Source: Alphaproteobacteria bacterium (GTDB lineage: Bacteria; Pseudomonadota; Alphaproteobacteria; JAJTHO01). Taken from it: DNA of 18,336 bases. Position 1 is the stretch's first letter; every line of letters begins with the position of its first letter. A program made the position numbers and the translations under genes. The notes beneath the pieces are model-generated. The model was not told where the DNA came from and did no database searches. It saw only the letters and a program-made list of their open reading frames with translations. Below are positions 1-7,193 of the stretch, one piece after another. The stretch is from the NCBI GenBank assembly GCA_021297975.1, contig JAJTHO010000108.1:1-18336 (forward strand). Direction: 5' to 3'.

Positions 1-186
1 ATGCGCTTGGCTGTTCTGATAGGCCGCATCATAAACAACAAGCTCCGCATCAAACTCGGCGTTCTCAACAAAATCGAGGGCAGTATTATGCCGCAGAGCA
101 ATATCGCCATACGTATCCGCCTCATCGCGCTGGGTTAGCGGACGATTGGGAACAGCAGGAAAGCGCAACGCTTTGGGGGCGCTCAT
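1..186 (-). CDS. Class I SAM-dependent methyltransferase, N-terminal part only (cut by window edge)
   Basis: The minus strand is open from an ATG at 186 to the window edge, giving 62 residues that begin MSAPKALRFP. The ATG overlaps the TGA of the CmcI-family gene as ATGA, so it continues the operon. The end of the visible part (FVENAEFD..., then YDAAYQNSQAH) resembles the region just after the N-terminal zinc-binding module of sugar C-methyltransferase-like proteins, where GFIxNxAFDpxLxxYdxxYxNsQ is usual. The zinc-ligand cysteines expected before it are absent: no cysteine occurs in the visible 62 residues. The SAM-binding core lies outside the window. The family is inferred from a short motif. 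By context it would methylate a nucleotide-activated sugar together with the two genes upstream of it. Confidence 0.5.
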   Translation of the reverse strand, partial: MSAPKALRFPAVPNRPLTQRDEADTYGDIALRHNTALDFVENAEFDAELVVYDAAYQNSQAH

Positions 187-964
187 ACGCGCTTTAAAAA
201 TCCATCGGGCGCAACAGAAATAAGCAGCTTGTCAAAGGCGGCTTTGTCGATTTCCATCTTCAATCGTTCGCCATCAAGTGCGGGGATGTTTTCTTTTTCA
301 AGTATTTTCAAATACTCAAACACCGCTGTTTTGGGATTATTGCCCTTATCCCAGGGGCGATTTTGGAAATAGCCATCCGGCATATCTTCGACAATGGTAT
401 CAAATACAATGCAGTAACTGCCTTTGCTGAGCAGTGGCGCGTAGAGTTTAAGTTCTTCAAGAACATGATCGTGGGTGTGGTTTGAATCGAGGCAGATAAA
501 GACGGTTTTGGCTTTTGCCGCGTGTTGTTTTACCTTTTCGGCAATGTCGGGCGCAATGCTGGAGCCTTGAATCATTTCAATGCGTTTTGCCATCGGATGG
601 GCTAACACGGCCTCTTTATTATGCGGGCGAATATCAATATCAATGCCCAGCACTTTACCGTTTGGATTGCCGCCGCACAGGGCAATGAGTTCGAGAATGC
701 TGGCGTAAAATATCAGCGAGCCGCCGCGACAATCCCCGTTTCGATAATCAAATCCGGTTGAATGTTCCAGAGCAGTTCTTGCGTGCCAATCATATCCTGG
801 GGATGCTGGATAATCGGGCGGCCAAGCCATTCAAAATGATAGGAATATTTATGTTTATCGGCGGCGACGAGCCAATCAATAGATTTTTGCCGCAGGTCAG
901 CATCTGCGCCCTGTTTGGTTATTTCGGCTGCGCCCTGCGCTTTAAATGTATCGTGGTCGTTCAT
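183..964 (-). pseudogene. CmcI-family (cephalosporin hydroxylase-like) methyltransferase, split by a one-base frameshift
   Basis: Two overlapping reading frames together make one CmcI/RhmO-type protein (Pfam CmcI family). The first runs from ATG 964 to a stop at 713-715 and holds EWLGRPIIQHPQDMIGTQEL and DLIIETGI. The second is homologous from about 721 down to the TGA at 183-185 and holds RGGSLIFYAS, GIDIDIR, LDSNHTHDHV and FDTIVEDMP. Family members read ETGIxRGGS without a break, so the shift lies at about 719-730. The span is 782 bases; one added base gives 783, exactly 261 codons (260 aa plus stop), the usual family size, so one base has been lost. The DSNHTHDHV region carries the Asp used for metal binding in CmcI. 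Members in polysaccharide loci are thought to be SAM-dependent sugar O-methyltransferases. Both ends overlap neighbours as ATGA. It may be a true pseudogene or a sequencing error. Confidence 0.85.
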
Positions 965-1809
965 TGCTCTGCTTTCACACTAGGTTCACCCCAAAAGGCC
1001 ATTGGTTCATAATCGGGGTAGGGATAATAGCCAAGATTAATCTCAATCTTTGCGCCGCGCTCTTGGATGCGCTGTTCAACGAGGCGGCGAATGGAAATGG
1101 GCGTGCCGCTGCAAATATTATAGATGCCGCTTGGTTTTTTTAGGAGTGCGGCGAGTTGCTGTGCCACAACAGTGACGGGCAGATAATCGCGCAATTGTTC
1201 GCCGCCGCTCATGTTAAACACCGTATCCCCCCGTTCTATAGCGGCATCAAGCTGTGCCAGCACTGATTTCGGGTTTTGCCCTGCCCCGTGCATGTAAAAA
1301 AGCCGCGCCCATTGCAGCGTGAAGGGGTGCTGCTCTTGTAAAAAGTGCAATTGCTTGCGCAGGGTATCTTTTGCAAGGGCGTAGGGATTAGCGGGCTGTG
1401 TTGGGGAGTCTGCACGGAGACAGCCGCTCTGCATCCCATATTCAAAGCAGGTTCCGGTAACCAGCACGCGCTCCACTTCTTGCTTAAGCATATGCTCTAT
1501 AAAGGCATAACTTTTGGGGAGGTTTTCTTCTAAGTGAAACAAGGATTTATAGTTAGGCAATCCCGGCCACGCGAGATGAATAAGCGTTGCGCCAGAGGCG
1601 TTGTTTAGTGTTAGCGCCGCAATGCCGTGAATATCATGCGCTATGAAATCAACCTCAGGAAACCAATCAAAGCTGCGAGCCCTTGCCGAATCCCGCGCCA
1701 GCGCCGTTATTTCATAGCCGCCGCGCAGCAGCATCGGAACAAGATGCTGGCCTATAAAGCCAGTTGCGCCCGAGATGATAACGCGTTTTTTCAGGTTGGT
1801 TGCAGCCAT
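961..1809 (-). CDS. NAD(P)-dependent sugar epimerase/dehydratase (extended SDR)
   Basis: 282 aa. The nucleotide-binding GATGFIG motif is at residues 14-20, just after a beta-strand (RVIISG). The catalytic YxxxK is at Y143-K147 (YALAK), with a Thr-rich VTGTCFEYG segment at about 117-125 supplying the usual Ser/Thr. This is the extended SDR family that epimerises, dehydrates or reduces nucleotide sugars in the cytoplasm. The protein is somewhat shorter than a typical 300-340-aa epimerase, closer to 4-keto-reductase-type members. It stops on a TGA overlapping the ATG of the CmcI-family gene. Upstream it is separated from the glycosyltransferase by 42 bases, the only real gap in this operon. It probably makes the deoxysugar that the two following methyltransferases modify. 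The exact substrate cannot be read from sequence. Confidence 0.85.
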   Translation of the reverse strand: MAATNLKKRVIISGATGFIGQHLVPMLLRGGYEITALARDSARARSFDWFPEVDFIAHDIHGIAALTLNNASGATLIHLAWPGLPNYKSLFHLEENLPKSYAFIEHMLKQEVERVLVTGTCFEYGMQSGCLRADSPTQPANPYALAKDTLRKQLHFLQEQHPFTLQWARLFYMHGAGQNPKSVLAQLDAAIERGDTVFNMSGGEQLRDYLPVTVVAQQLAALLKKPSGIYNICSGTPISIRRLVEQRIQERGAKIEINLGYYPYPDYEPMAFWGEPSVKAEQ

Positions 1810-1851
1810 TTCTCATATGTGCTGATTTTTATAGAGTAGCAATACTGCTTT
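1810..1851 (-). promoter_or_regulatory. Short spacer with a possible internal -10-like element
   Basis: This 42-base gap is the only non-overlapping junction in the minus-strand operon. On the minus strand it contains CTATAAAAA (forward tttttatag, 1826-1834), the same nine bases as in the divergent spacer at 7104-7112. TATAAA could act as a -10 box, but no convincing -35 is seen 16-18 bases upstream. A small inverted repeat, AGCA-N4-TGCT, lies at 1838-1849 without a following U-tract, so it is not a good terminator. Confidence 0.2.
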
Positions 1852-2997
1852 TTATTGCGCACCGGGTATGAGCAGGCCGCCGTATGCCGTCACGCTTTGC
1901 TCTAAGGTAAATTCATGAGCGCGTTCGCGCAAAAAACGTTCGGTTTTTGCCGAGTCCGGCTTTTCTAAAAACGCGAGAATCGCCGTTGCCATAGCATCCG
2001 CATCGCGCATCGGCACAATATCGCCGTACCTTGCCGCGCCTAAGATTTCCCGAATGCCGCCGGGGCAATCGGTGGCGAGAACCGGTGCGCCGCAGCCGAG
2101 TGCCTCAACCAGCACATTCGGTGCGCCTTCGTAGATGGATGAAAGAATAAAGAGATCTGTCTTGCTCATGTAGCGAAAGGGATTGGTATCAAAACCAAAG
2201 ATAGCAACATGCTCTTGGAGGTTTAGTTCATCGCGCAGGGATTCAATCGCCCCGCGCTCTAAGCCGTCACCTACGAGGACAAGCCTTACCTCGCGCCGTT
2301 CGCGCACTTGGGCAATGGCACGCAGCAGCGTTGCGTAATCTTTTTGTTTATCAAACCGCCCCACGCTTAACAGCACCGGAACCCTGCCCCGCTCAGCAAA
2401 CCACGGGTGGTCAACCGGCTCATGCGCGGCAACGGTTAGATGCGGTGTGATAAAGGGATTATAGATGTGCTTTACATGGCCATCGGGCAAGGCGGCGTAG
2501 CGTTCTAAATCCCGCGCTGCTTCCTCAGACACCGCAAAAATAGCATCAGCTTTAGGAAACGATAAACGCGCCGTCACACGATACACAGCATGAAACAGTC
2601 CTGTTTGGAGCCGCGTATGCCGCCAGCAGCCATAGCGGCTTACGACAACGCGTTCGCTGAGCACCACGCGGCATGAAACCCGCGCGAGGCTCCGTGCCAG
2701 CAGCGCAAACACGTTGCGGTGTAATCCCGTGGCTAAGAGCGCATCGGGTTTGTGTGCGCGTAAGTATGCGGCAAGCCGTCCGGTTGTTTTCAAAAGACCG
2801 GGGCTTCCTAAATCGACAACGTTAACCTGCGGCGAGAGCAGCTTTAAAAACTCCCCTTCTTTCCGCACGAGCACTAAATCCACCCGCCAGCCTTTTTCAG
2901 CGAGTGCCCCCGTGATATTCACCAGCATCCGCTGCACACCGCCCACCGGCAGTTGCGTTGCGAAAAAGGCCACATGTGGTGGTTTAGGCTGAGTCAT
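1852..2997 (-). CDS. GT4-family glycosyltransferase (GT-B fold)
   Basis: 381 aa from ATG 2997, which overlaps the TGA of the upstream gene as ATGA. A longer reading from a TTG at 3051 is open but would overlap that gene by 58 bases, so it was not used. The N-terminal acceptor-side domain has a Gly-rich loop PVGGVQRML at about 17-25. The C-terminal donor domain has SVGRFDKQKDY at about 211-221, LVLVGDG, and the EX7E motif EGAPNVLVE at 290-298 followed by GCGAPVLATDCPGG. Known GT4 retaining enzymes use this motif to bind nucleotide sugars and add a hexose or deoxyhexose. It is a soluble or peripheral cytoplasmic enzyme with no membrane segment. It very likely adds one residue of the repeat unit; the sugar is unknown. 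Confidence 0.9.
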   Translation of the reverse strand: MTQPKPPHVAFFATQLPVGGVQRMLVNITGALAEKGWRVDLVLVRKEGEFLKLLSPQVNVVDLGSPGLLKTTGRLAAYLRAHKPDALLATGLHRNVFALLARSLARVSCRVVLSERVVVSRYGCWRHTRLQTGLFHAVYRVTARLSFPKADAIFAVSEEAARDLERYAALPDGHVKHIYNPFITPHLTVAAHEPVDHPWFAERGRVPVLLSVGRFDKQKDYATLLRAIAQVRERREVRLVLVGDGLERGAIESLRDELNLQEHVAIFGFDTNPFRYMSKTDLFILSSIYEGAPNVLVEALGCGAPVLATDCPGGIREILGAARYGDIVPMRDADAMATAILAFLEKPDSAKTERFLRERAHEFTLEQSVTAYGGLLIPGAQ

Positions 2998-4070
2998 TTG
3001 CGGGCGATTTCCTGCCATACGCTGAGGGTTTGCCGGGCGGCGCGCTCCCAAGTGTATTTTTGTGCGGTGTTATGTGCGATAAGAGTTTGCTCGAAAAGCT
3101 GCGCTGGGTTGTTCAGTGCGGTTATAATCGCATCCGCAGCGCTTTTAGGCGCATCAAGAAGCTGTGTGTATGCGCCCGCCGTGATTTCCGGGATACTGCT
3201 GTTGCTGACACTGAAAACCGGAACGCCAGCGGCCATTGCTTCGGCAACGGGGAAGCCAAAGCCTTCAAAGGAGCTTGTCCACAAAAGGCCGCTCGCATTT
3301 TTCACGCTACGAATCAGCTCCTCTTGCGGCATGACTCCCAAAACGCGCACACGCGAATTCAGATTAAGATCGGCAATTTTTGCCTCTATCTTCGGGGTAT
3401 CCGCCCCAAAGGGGCCGATTAAATCAAGCCAAGCATCAACGCCTTTTTCGCGCAAGGCGGCAATTATACTAACCGCTAAAGTCCAGCGTTTACGTGGGTG
3501 ATGCGCGCCTATACCAACAAATTGCAGTGGCTCTAATTTCAGCTTCTTAGGAGCAGAATTGTGATATCCAGAGGCAACGCCATGATGCACAACGGGTATT
3601 ATTTCTAACCCATTACCATAAATTTTTAACGCATCCTGCTTTGTAAACGCAGAAATACTCAATACGCCCTCATAATGTGATAACGCCCGACCGACTGACC
3701 ACTGCCAATAACGCGCCTTTAAGCTATTGTAGGCTTTTGGCTCACGAATAAACGCGAGGTCTTGAAGATGCAGCACACGCGGCACGCCATAAAGGCGCGG
3801 AAAAAAATTCGGATAGGCAGTAATAAACACATCAGGTTTTGTGGCCATTGCGGCTTTGTATTCTTTGCTGCGTTCCCAAAAACCGTGTGCAAAACGCTTT
3901 AAACCCTTGATGCCCACACTAAGGCTCATCGGATTTATTGGCGCGTTGTGGAATAAGGGCTCCATGGTAACGCCAAGGCGGCGCATGGCCTCTGCCAGCT
4001 GTTGCATATAGACGTGCGTACCACTGCTGTGCTGTACACTGCCGCCCCTGTCATCATAGACTATGCGCAT
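2994..4070 (-). CDS. GT4-family glycosyltransferase (mannosyltransferase-like)
   Basis: 358 aa from ATG 4070, overlapping the preceding gene's TAG by 10 bases. The start MRIVYDDRGG plus SSGTHVYMQQL resembles the N-terminal beta-alpha unit and glycine loop of GT4 enzymes. HLQDLAFIREP at about 101-111 and HHGV at about 162-165 are typical of the mannosyltransferase B/C-like branch. The donor site shows GIGAHHPRKRW at about 186-196, with basic residues to bind the donor phosphate, and EX7E as EGFGFPVAE at 269-277. All catalytic signposts are present and the length is normal. Mannosyl transfer is suggested only by overall motif style; another sugar is possible. Confidence 0.9.
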   Translation of the reverse strand: MRIVYDDRGGSVQHSSGTHVYMQQLAEAMRRLGVTMEPLFHNAPINPMSLSVGIKGLKRFAHGFWERSKEYKAAMATKPDVFITAYPNFFPRLYGVPRVLHLQDLAFIREPKAYNSLKARYWQWSVGRALSHYEGVLSISAFTKQDALKIYGNGLEIIPVVHHGVASGYHNSAPKKLKLEPLQFVGIGAHHPRKRWTLAVSIIAALREKGVDAWLDLIGPFGADTPKIEAKIADLNLNSRVRVLGVMPQEELIRSVKNASGLLWTSSFEGFGFPVAEAMAAGVPVFSVSNSSIPEITAGAYTQLLDAPKSAADAIITALNNPAQLFEQTLIAHNTAQKYTWERAARQTLSVWQEIARK

Positions 4071-5140
4071 AATCCAATAAATTCCTCTGCCCGCTGCCAG
4101 CGAGCTTTCCAGGAATTGCTAGCGGCAAAGTGTTGACAGAGTGTTAAGTGCTCAATCCGCATACTATAATAATTGTCAGCGTTTTTTGATAATAGCCGCG
4201 CTGCATCCGTTGTAACCCCGCGCTTAAATTCCGCCGCCCATTCGGGCAGCTCCAGCCGTGACAGCATCGGTAATCCAGCGGCAAGATAATCATAAAGTTT
4301 CATCGGCTCGCTGTATTTTTTGATGGGGCTGGGGCGAAAAGGCAGTAATCCTAAATCATATTGCGCCAGTGTTTTCGTGCGCTGTGCATCGGGAAGAAGC
4401 CCCCGATAGAACCAGAGCGGATGCGCTTGCGGTAAAGGCTGCTGGCCATAAAAATCAATGGCTAGATTGTAACGGTCACTTAGGAGGCGCAACCACTCCC
4501 AATCCATCCAGGCGTTAATGCTGCCAACATAAACGGCTTTTCGTTCGCTTACCGGCGCGAGGTTTGGCCAACAGACCTCGCCGATACCGTGCGAAAGATG
4601 CAACGTGCGCACGGCGTCTAAATGAAACGCCTGTTCGTATTCGTGCATCAAATCGCTGTTGCTGAAAAACACGGCATCAGCTTCGCGCAGTAGGCTAGGT
4701 AACGCCGCCGCCATATCCGCGCCCCAATTTTCAAAGGCGCGGTAATCATCGGTTACCTGCATCACAAAACGCCTATGGGGGATATGAGCGCGCAGCGCGC
4801 CTAAATACGGATCGGCAATCCATAAAACATCCACATCGTCCACGCCTTGCAGCGTTAGCCACTTTTCCGCATTTGGCCGCGCAAGCTTTAGCTGGGTTTT
4901 CAGGCAATGCTGAAACCGCCGGGTGCGGGCAAGCGGGGTTAGCGGCTGATACTGTCCCGGAAGATTAGCGCGCAGCCGCGTGCGGCTAAAACAGTTCAGC
5001 GCGACGGGACGCGTTGCCCACAAAACTTTGTTGCCCAAGGATTCAGCGGCAGCCGCAAGATGATGCGTGCTGAGCTGTACAGGAAAATCACGCGCAATTT
5101 CCCGCGCAAACAGCAAGCGGTGGCGGGGTTTATCGGTCAA
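4061..5140 (-). CDS. GT-B glycosyltransferase, probable TTG start
   Basis: 359 aa if it starts at TTG 5140. No ATG is available near the start. Three TTG codons (5176, 5158, 5140) are in frame; the one at 5140 has AAAAGG at 5150-5155 placed nine bases upstream and overlaps the preceding TAA by only 11 bases, matching the short overlaps elsewhere in this operon. The protein has a Rossmann-like N-terminal half with LLFAREIARDFP and STHHLAAAAESLGNKVLW, then VTDDYRAFENWGADM, SNSDLMHEY, YVGSINAWMDW and a donor-side segment ending KLYDYLAAGLPMLS. The PxKKYSEPMKLYDYLAAG pattern is that of GT1/GT4-like enzymes in which the donor-binding EX7E is less regular. It acts in the cytoplasm on the lipid-linked repeat unit. 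Donor and acceptor are unknown. Confidence 0.82.
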   Translation of the reverse strand: MTDKPRHRLLFAREIARDFPVQLSTHHLAAAAESLGNKVLWATRPVALNCFSRTRLRANLPGQYQPLTPLARTRRFQHCLKTQLKLARPNAEKWLTLQGVDDVDVLWIADPYLGALRAHIPHRRFVMQVTDDYRAFENWGADMAAALPSLLREADAVFFSNSDLMHEYEQAFHLDAVRTLHLSHGIGEVCWPNLAPVSERKAVYVGSINAWMDWEWLRLLSDRYNLAIDFYGQQPLPQAHPLWFYRGLLPDAQRTKTLAQYDLGLLPFRPSPIKKYSEPMKLYDYLAAGLPMLSRLELPEWAAEFKRGVTTDAARLLSKNADNYYSMRIEHLTLCQHFAASNSWKARWQRAEEFIGLCA

Positions 5141-6311
5141 GCAGGAAGACCTTTTCAATGTCGCTGGCGATACCAAGGTCAGCTGTTTCGGGCTGCATTA
5201 AAAAGTCTAGAATCGCGAGTTTCAGCACCAGAAAATTATACTTCGTCACAATCGGTGCATCGGGACTATCAAATGTGGTATAGCCGGTGCGGGTTTTATG
5301 CCGTTCTGTCTGTGTTAGAGCTAAATCCAGCAAGCGCCGGTCTCCGGGATACTGTAACGCATAGGCTGTGACCGCATCGACGAGGATATCAAGATGCACT
5401 TCTGGGCTATCGGGGGTATGCCGCAAATCGCCCGTCAAAAGCCTTTCATAAGTGGCCTCGGAAAGTGCAACGGCTTCCTTATACCCCGCCGCAATTCCAC
5501 TGCGCAGAAAGTCGGTTGCGGCTGTTGCCGCTAGTAAAGATGGCTTTTGCACGCCCTCGTCCCATAATTCCGTTGTCCCCCATGGGGTTTGGAAAAAGAG
5601 TGAGGCCGCTTTAGCCATTAATTCTTCGGCAGCAAAATCACACAATCTGTCGTTAAACGCTCTTAAGGCCGCAACAGAATTGGTTGTTTCCTTAAAAAGC
5701 CGACTGCGCAATTTATCTTTGCGCAAGTCAGGGCTTGAGAAAAATCCATAGCGAATTTCCCGAACGGGTAAATACGGCTGTTCTAAAAGCCATTGTGCTG
5801 TACGCTGCGCAAGCTGGAGATAGCGCGGTGCATCATCCAATGCCGCCAGTTCTAAAATGGCAAGGCCAAAGGCGCTGCCTTTAACACTGCAACTGCCCGG
5901 TTTCACAGCCCATTGTGGCGGCAATCCCTTGCCGCGAAAAAACATTCGGCAGAGCAGCTGCGTTTGTTCGCGGAAACGATGCGTCCACTCATCGATGCCC
6001 GTTATCTGGGCATACAGCCAACTTCCAAACACAAAATCATGATTATCAAAGGCGTAAACCCGGCCGCTCCTATCAATAAGCATAGTATCATCCGCATGTG
6101 CGGCAAAAGCGGCAGCTTTTTCCGCATCAACCAGCCATAAATAGGGGATAATATCGCCAAAATCGGCAATGGCATCGCCGGCGGGAACATCCCCAGTAAC
6201 GCTCTCTGGAAAGCCGCCGTTATTGTTTTGCCAGCGTTCGGCAAAATGCCAAGCGTCAATCGCCAGCGGATGCTTGCGCACAAAATTGGACAGGGCGGCG
6301 AAGCTGCTCAT
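5130..6311 (-). CDS. Uncharacterised 393-aa helical-repeat protein in glycosyltransferase operon
   Basis: I do not recognise this family with certainty. ATG 6311 overlaps the upstream TGA as ATGA. There is no signal peptide or membrane helix, so it should be cytoplasmic. The sequence is mostly alpha-helical, with evenly spaced helices rich in Ala, Leu and Trp (ALSNFVRKHP, WHFAERWQ, PRYLQLAQRTAQWLLEQ, YKEAVALSEATYERLL, RRLLDLALTQTERH). Loops between them carry Gly, aromatic and acidic residues (NNNGGFPE, FGDIIPYLWL, FDNHDFVFG, TTFDSPDAP, TKYNFLVLK). This is the look of an (alpha/alpha)6 toroid, as in six-hairpin glycosidases, AGE-type sugar epimerases or lyases. No catalytic residues can be assigned. 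Its place between glycosyltransferase genes suggests it acts on a sugar, a nucleotide sugar or the lipid-linked intermediate. Confidence 0.8.
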   Translation of the reverse strand: MSSFAALSNFVRKHPLAIDAWHFAERWQNNNGGFPESVTGDVPAGDAIADFGDIIPYLWLVDAEKAAAFAAHADDTMLIDRSGRVYAFDNHDFVFGSWLYAQITGIDEWTHRFREQTQLLCRMFFRGKGLPPQWAVKPGSCSVKGSAFGLAILELAALDDAPRYLQLAQRTAQWLLEQPYLPVREIRYGFFSSPDLRKDKLRSRLFKETTNSVAALRAFNDRLCDFAAEELMAKAASLFFQTPWGTTELWDEGVQKPSLLAATAATDFLRSGIAAGYKEAVALSEATYERLLTGDLRHTPDSPEVHLDILVDAVTAYALQYPGDRRLLDLALTQTERHKTRTGYTTFDSPDAPIVTKYNFLVLKLAILDFLMQPETADLGIASDIEKVFLLDR

Positions 6312-7078
6312 GCAAAGGCCTCCCGAAGTCTTGCTTGCAATCGGCGCAAAGGATGCCGCACCACCGCATACCCCAGCCGTAAAATCGGTAATGGCAAAAG
6401 CCAGAAGGCACGGTCATGCACGATATGCCGCGCCTGAAGTTTTGTTGAGGCCAGTGTGTAACGCCAGCGTCTTTTTGTAAAATGGCTATCATGAAGGCGA
6501 AATGCTGCGCCGACCTGATTAAACTTCCAGAGCGTTACACCTTCAGCTTGGAGACGTAAGCACAGCTCATAATCTTCCGATGTTTGCCGCGTCGTATCAT
6601 ACTGGAAATATTCTTTTCGCCCGGCGCAGGTTGAATGGATAACATGATTCTTCATCAGCATGTCGGTGCGGCTGACAGGGCGACGTTCCGGCAGGGCAGA
6701 CCATTTGGGTAATGCGGCCTCTACCGTAAATGTTGTAATGCGCCAACAGACAAAACCACATTCTTCTGTGGTCAATGCTTTCATATCATGGGCAAGTTTT
6801 TCAGGATGCCAGATATCATCGGCATCTAAAATAGCTATATAATCGAACGCGGCCTTCTCCACACCATACGCCAGCGCCCGAACCCTTCCCGGCTGGGGAT
6901 TGCGCAAACGGCGAATGCGCGAATCCTGAAAATCAAAGATTTCTTCCTGTTGCGGCAAATTATCGTCAATCAACAGCAATTCCCATTCGCTGTGTGTCTG
7001 TGCGAGCACACTGGCAACAGACGCATGGATAAGCGCACCCGCGTTGCGATAGGTCATGATGATGGAAATGGCGGCCAT
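6308..7078 (-). CDS. GT2-family glycosyltransferase (GT-A fold)
   Basis: 256 aa; first gene of the minus-strand operon, starting at ATG 7078, so that the canonical opening strand AAISIIMTYRNAG falls right at the N-terminus. The nucleotide-binding LLIDDN is at 35-40, the DXD-type metal motif ILDADD at 83-88, and the catalytic-base region TSEDYELCLRL at about 166-176. These are the three signposts of inverting GT2 enzymes. The C-terminus has a hydrophobic and basic stretch (FWLLPLPILRLGY then RHPLRRLQARLR) that may seat it on the inner membrane. No strong ribosome binding site is seen before the ATG. It probably adds a sugar to the undecaprenyl-linked repeat unit. Length is normal for the family. 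Confidence 0.92.
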   Translation of the reverse strand: MAAISIIMTYRNAGALIHASVASVLAQTHSEWELLLIDDNLPQQEEIFDFQDSRIRRLRNPQPGRVRALAYGVEKAAFDYIAILDADDIWHPEKLAHDMKALTTEECGFVCWRITTFTVEAALPKWSALPERRPVSRTDMLMKNHVIHSTCAGRKEYFQYDTTRQTSEDYELCLRLQAEGVTLWKFNQVGAAFRLHDSHFTKRRWRYTLASTKLQARHIVHDRAFWLLPLPILRLGYAVVRHPLRRLQARLREAFA

Positions 7079-7193
7079 GGGCAGTGCATCAACTCTTTCA
7101 TCGTTTTTATAGTGTCTGTTTGCCTCTATCTCTTTAACAAATGGTTAGTGTTTTGCGTTGTAGAAATAAAAATCTTAAGGACACCCACCGCCC
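7079..7193. promoter_or_regulatory. Divergent promoter region between the two polysaccharide operons
   Basis: This AT-rich 115-base spacer is the only place where both operons can be started. For the minus operon, TATAAA (forward 7106-7111, within CTATAAAAA) ends about 28 bases from ATG 7078 and may be a -10 box; its -35 is poor. For the plus operon, TTAGTG (7145-7150) and TAAAAA (7168-7173) are 17 bases apart, a weak sigma-70-like pair. An imperfect dyad TAAC-N5-GTTA at 7135-7147 lies between the two and could be an operator, but is short. A Shine-Dalgarno AAGGA is at 7177-7181. Exact promoters are guesses. Confidence 0.45.

Noticed and set aside
713..740. Programmed frameshift or phase-variable tract in the CmcI-family gene
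   Set aside because: No homopolymer, slippery heptamer or long simple repeat at the site; GCGGCGGC is too short for typical phase variation.
758..1143. Plus-strand open frames over the CmcI and epimerase genes
   Set aside because: They are antisense shadows of well-supported genes and show no domain likeness.
1838..1849. Inverted repeat AGCA-N4-TGCT as a transcription terminator
   Set aside because: The stem is only four base pairs and no U-tract follows on the minus strand.
2998..3051. TTG at 3051 as the start of the GT4 gene (399 aa)
   Set aside because: It would overlap the upstream gene by 58 bases and adds a basic leader unlike GT4 starts; ATG 2997 makes the ATGA overlap seen throughout the operon.
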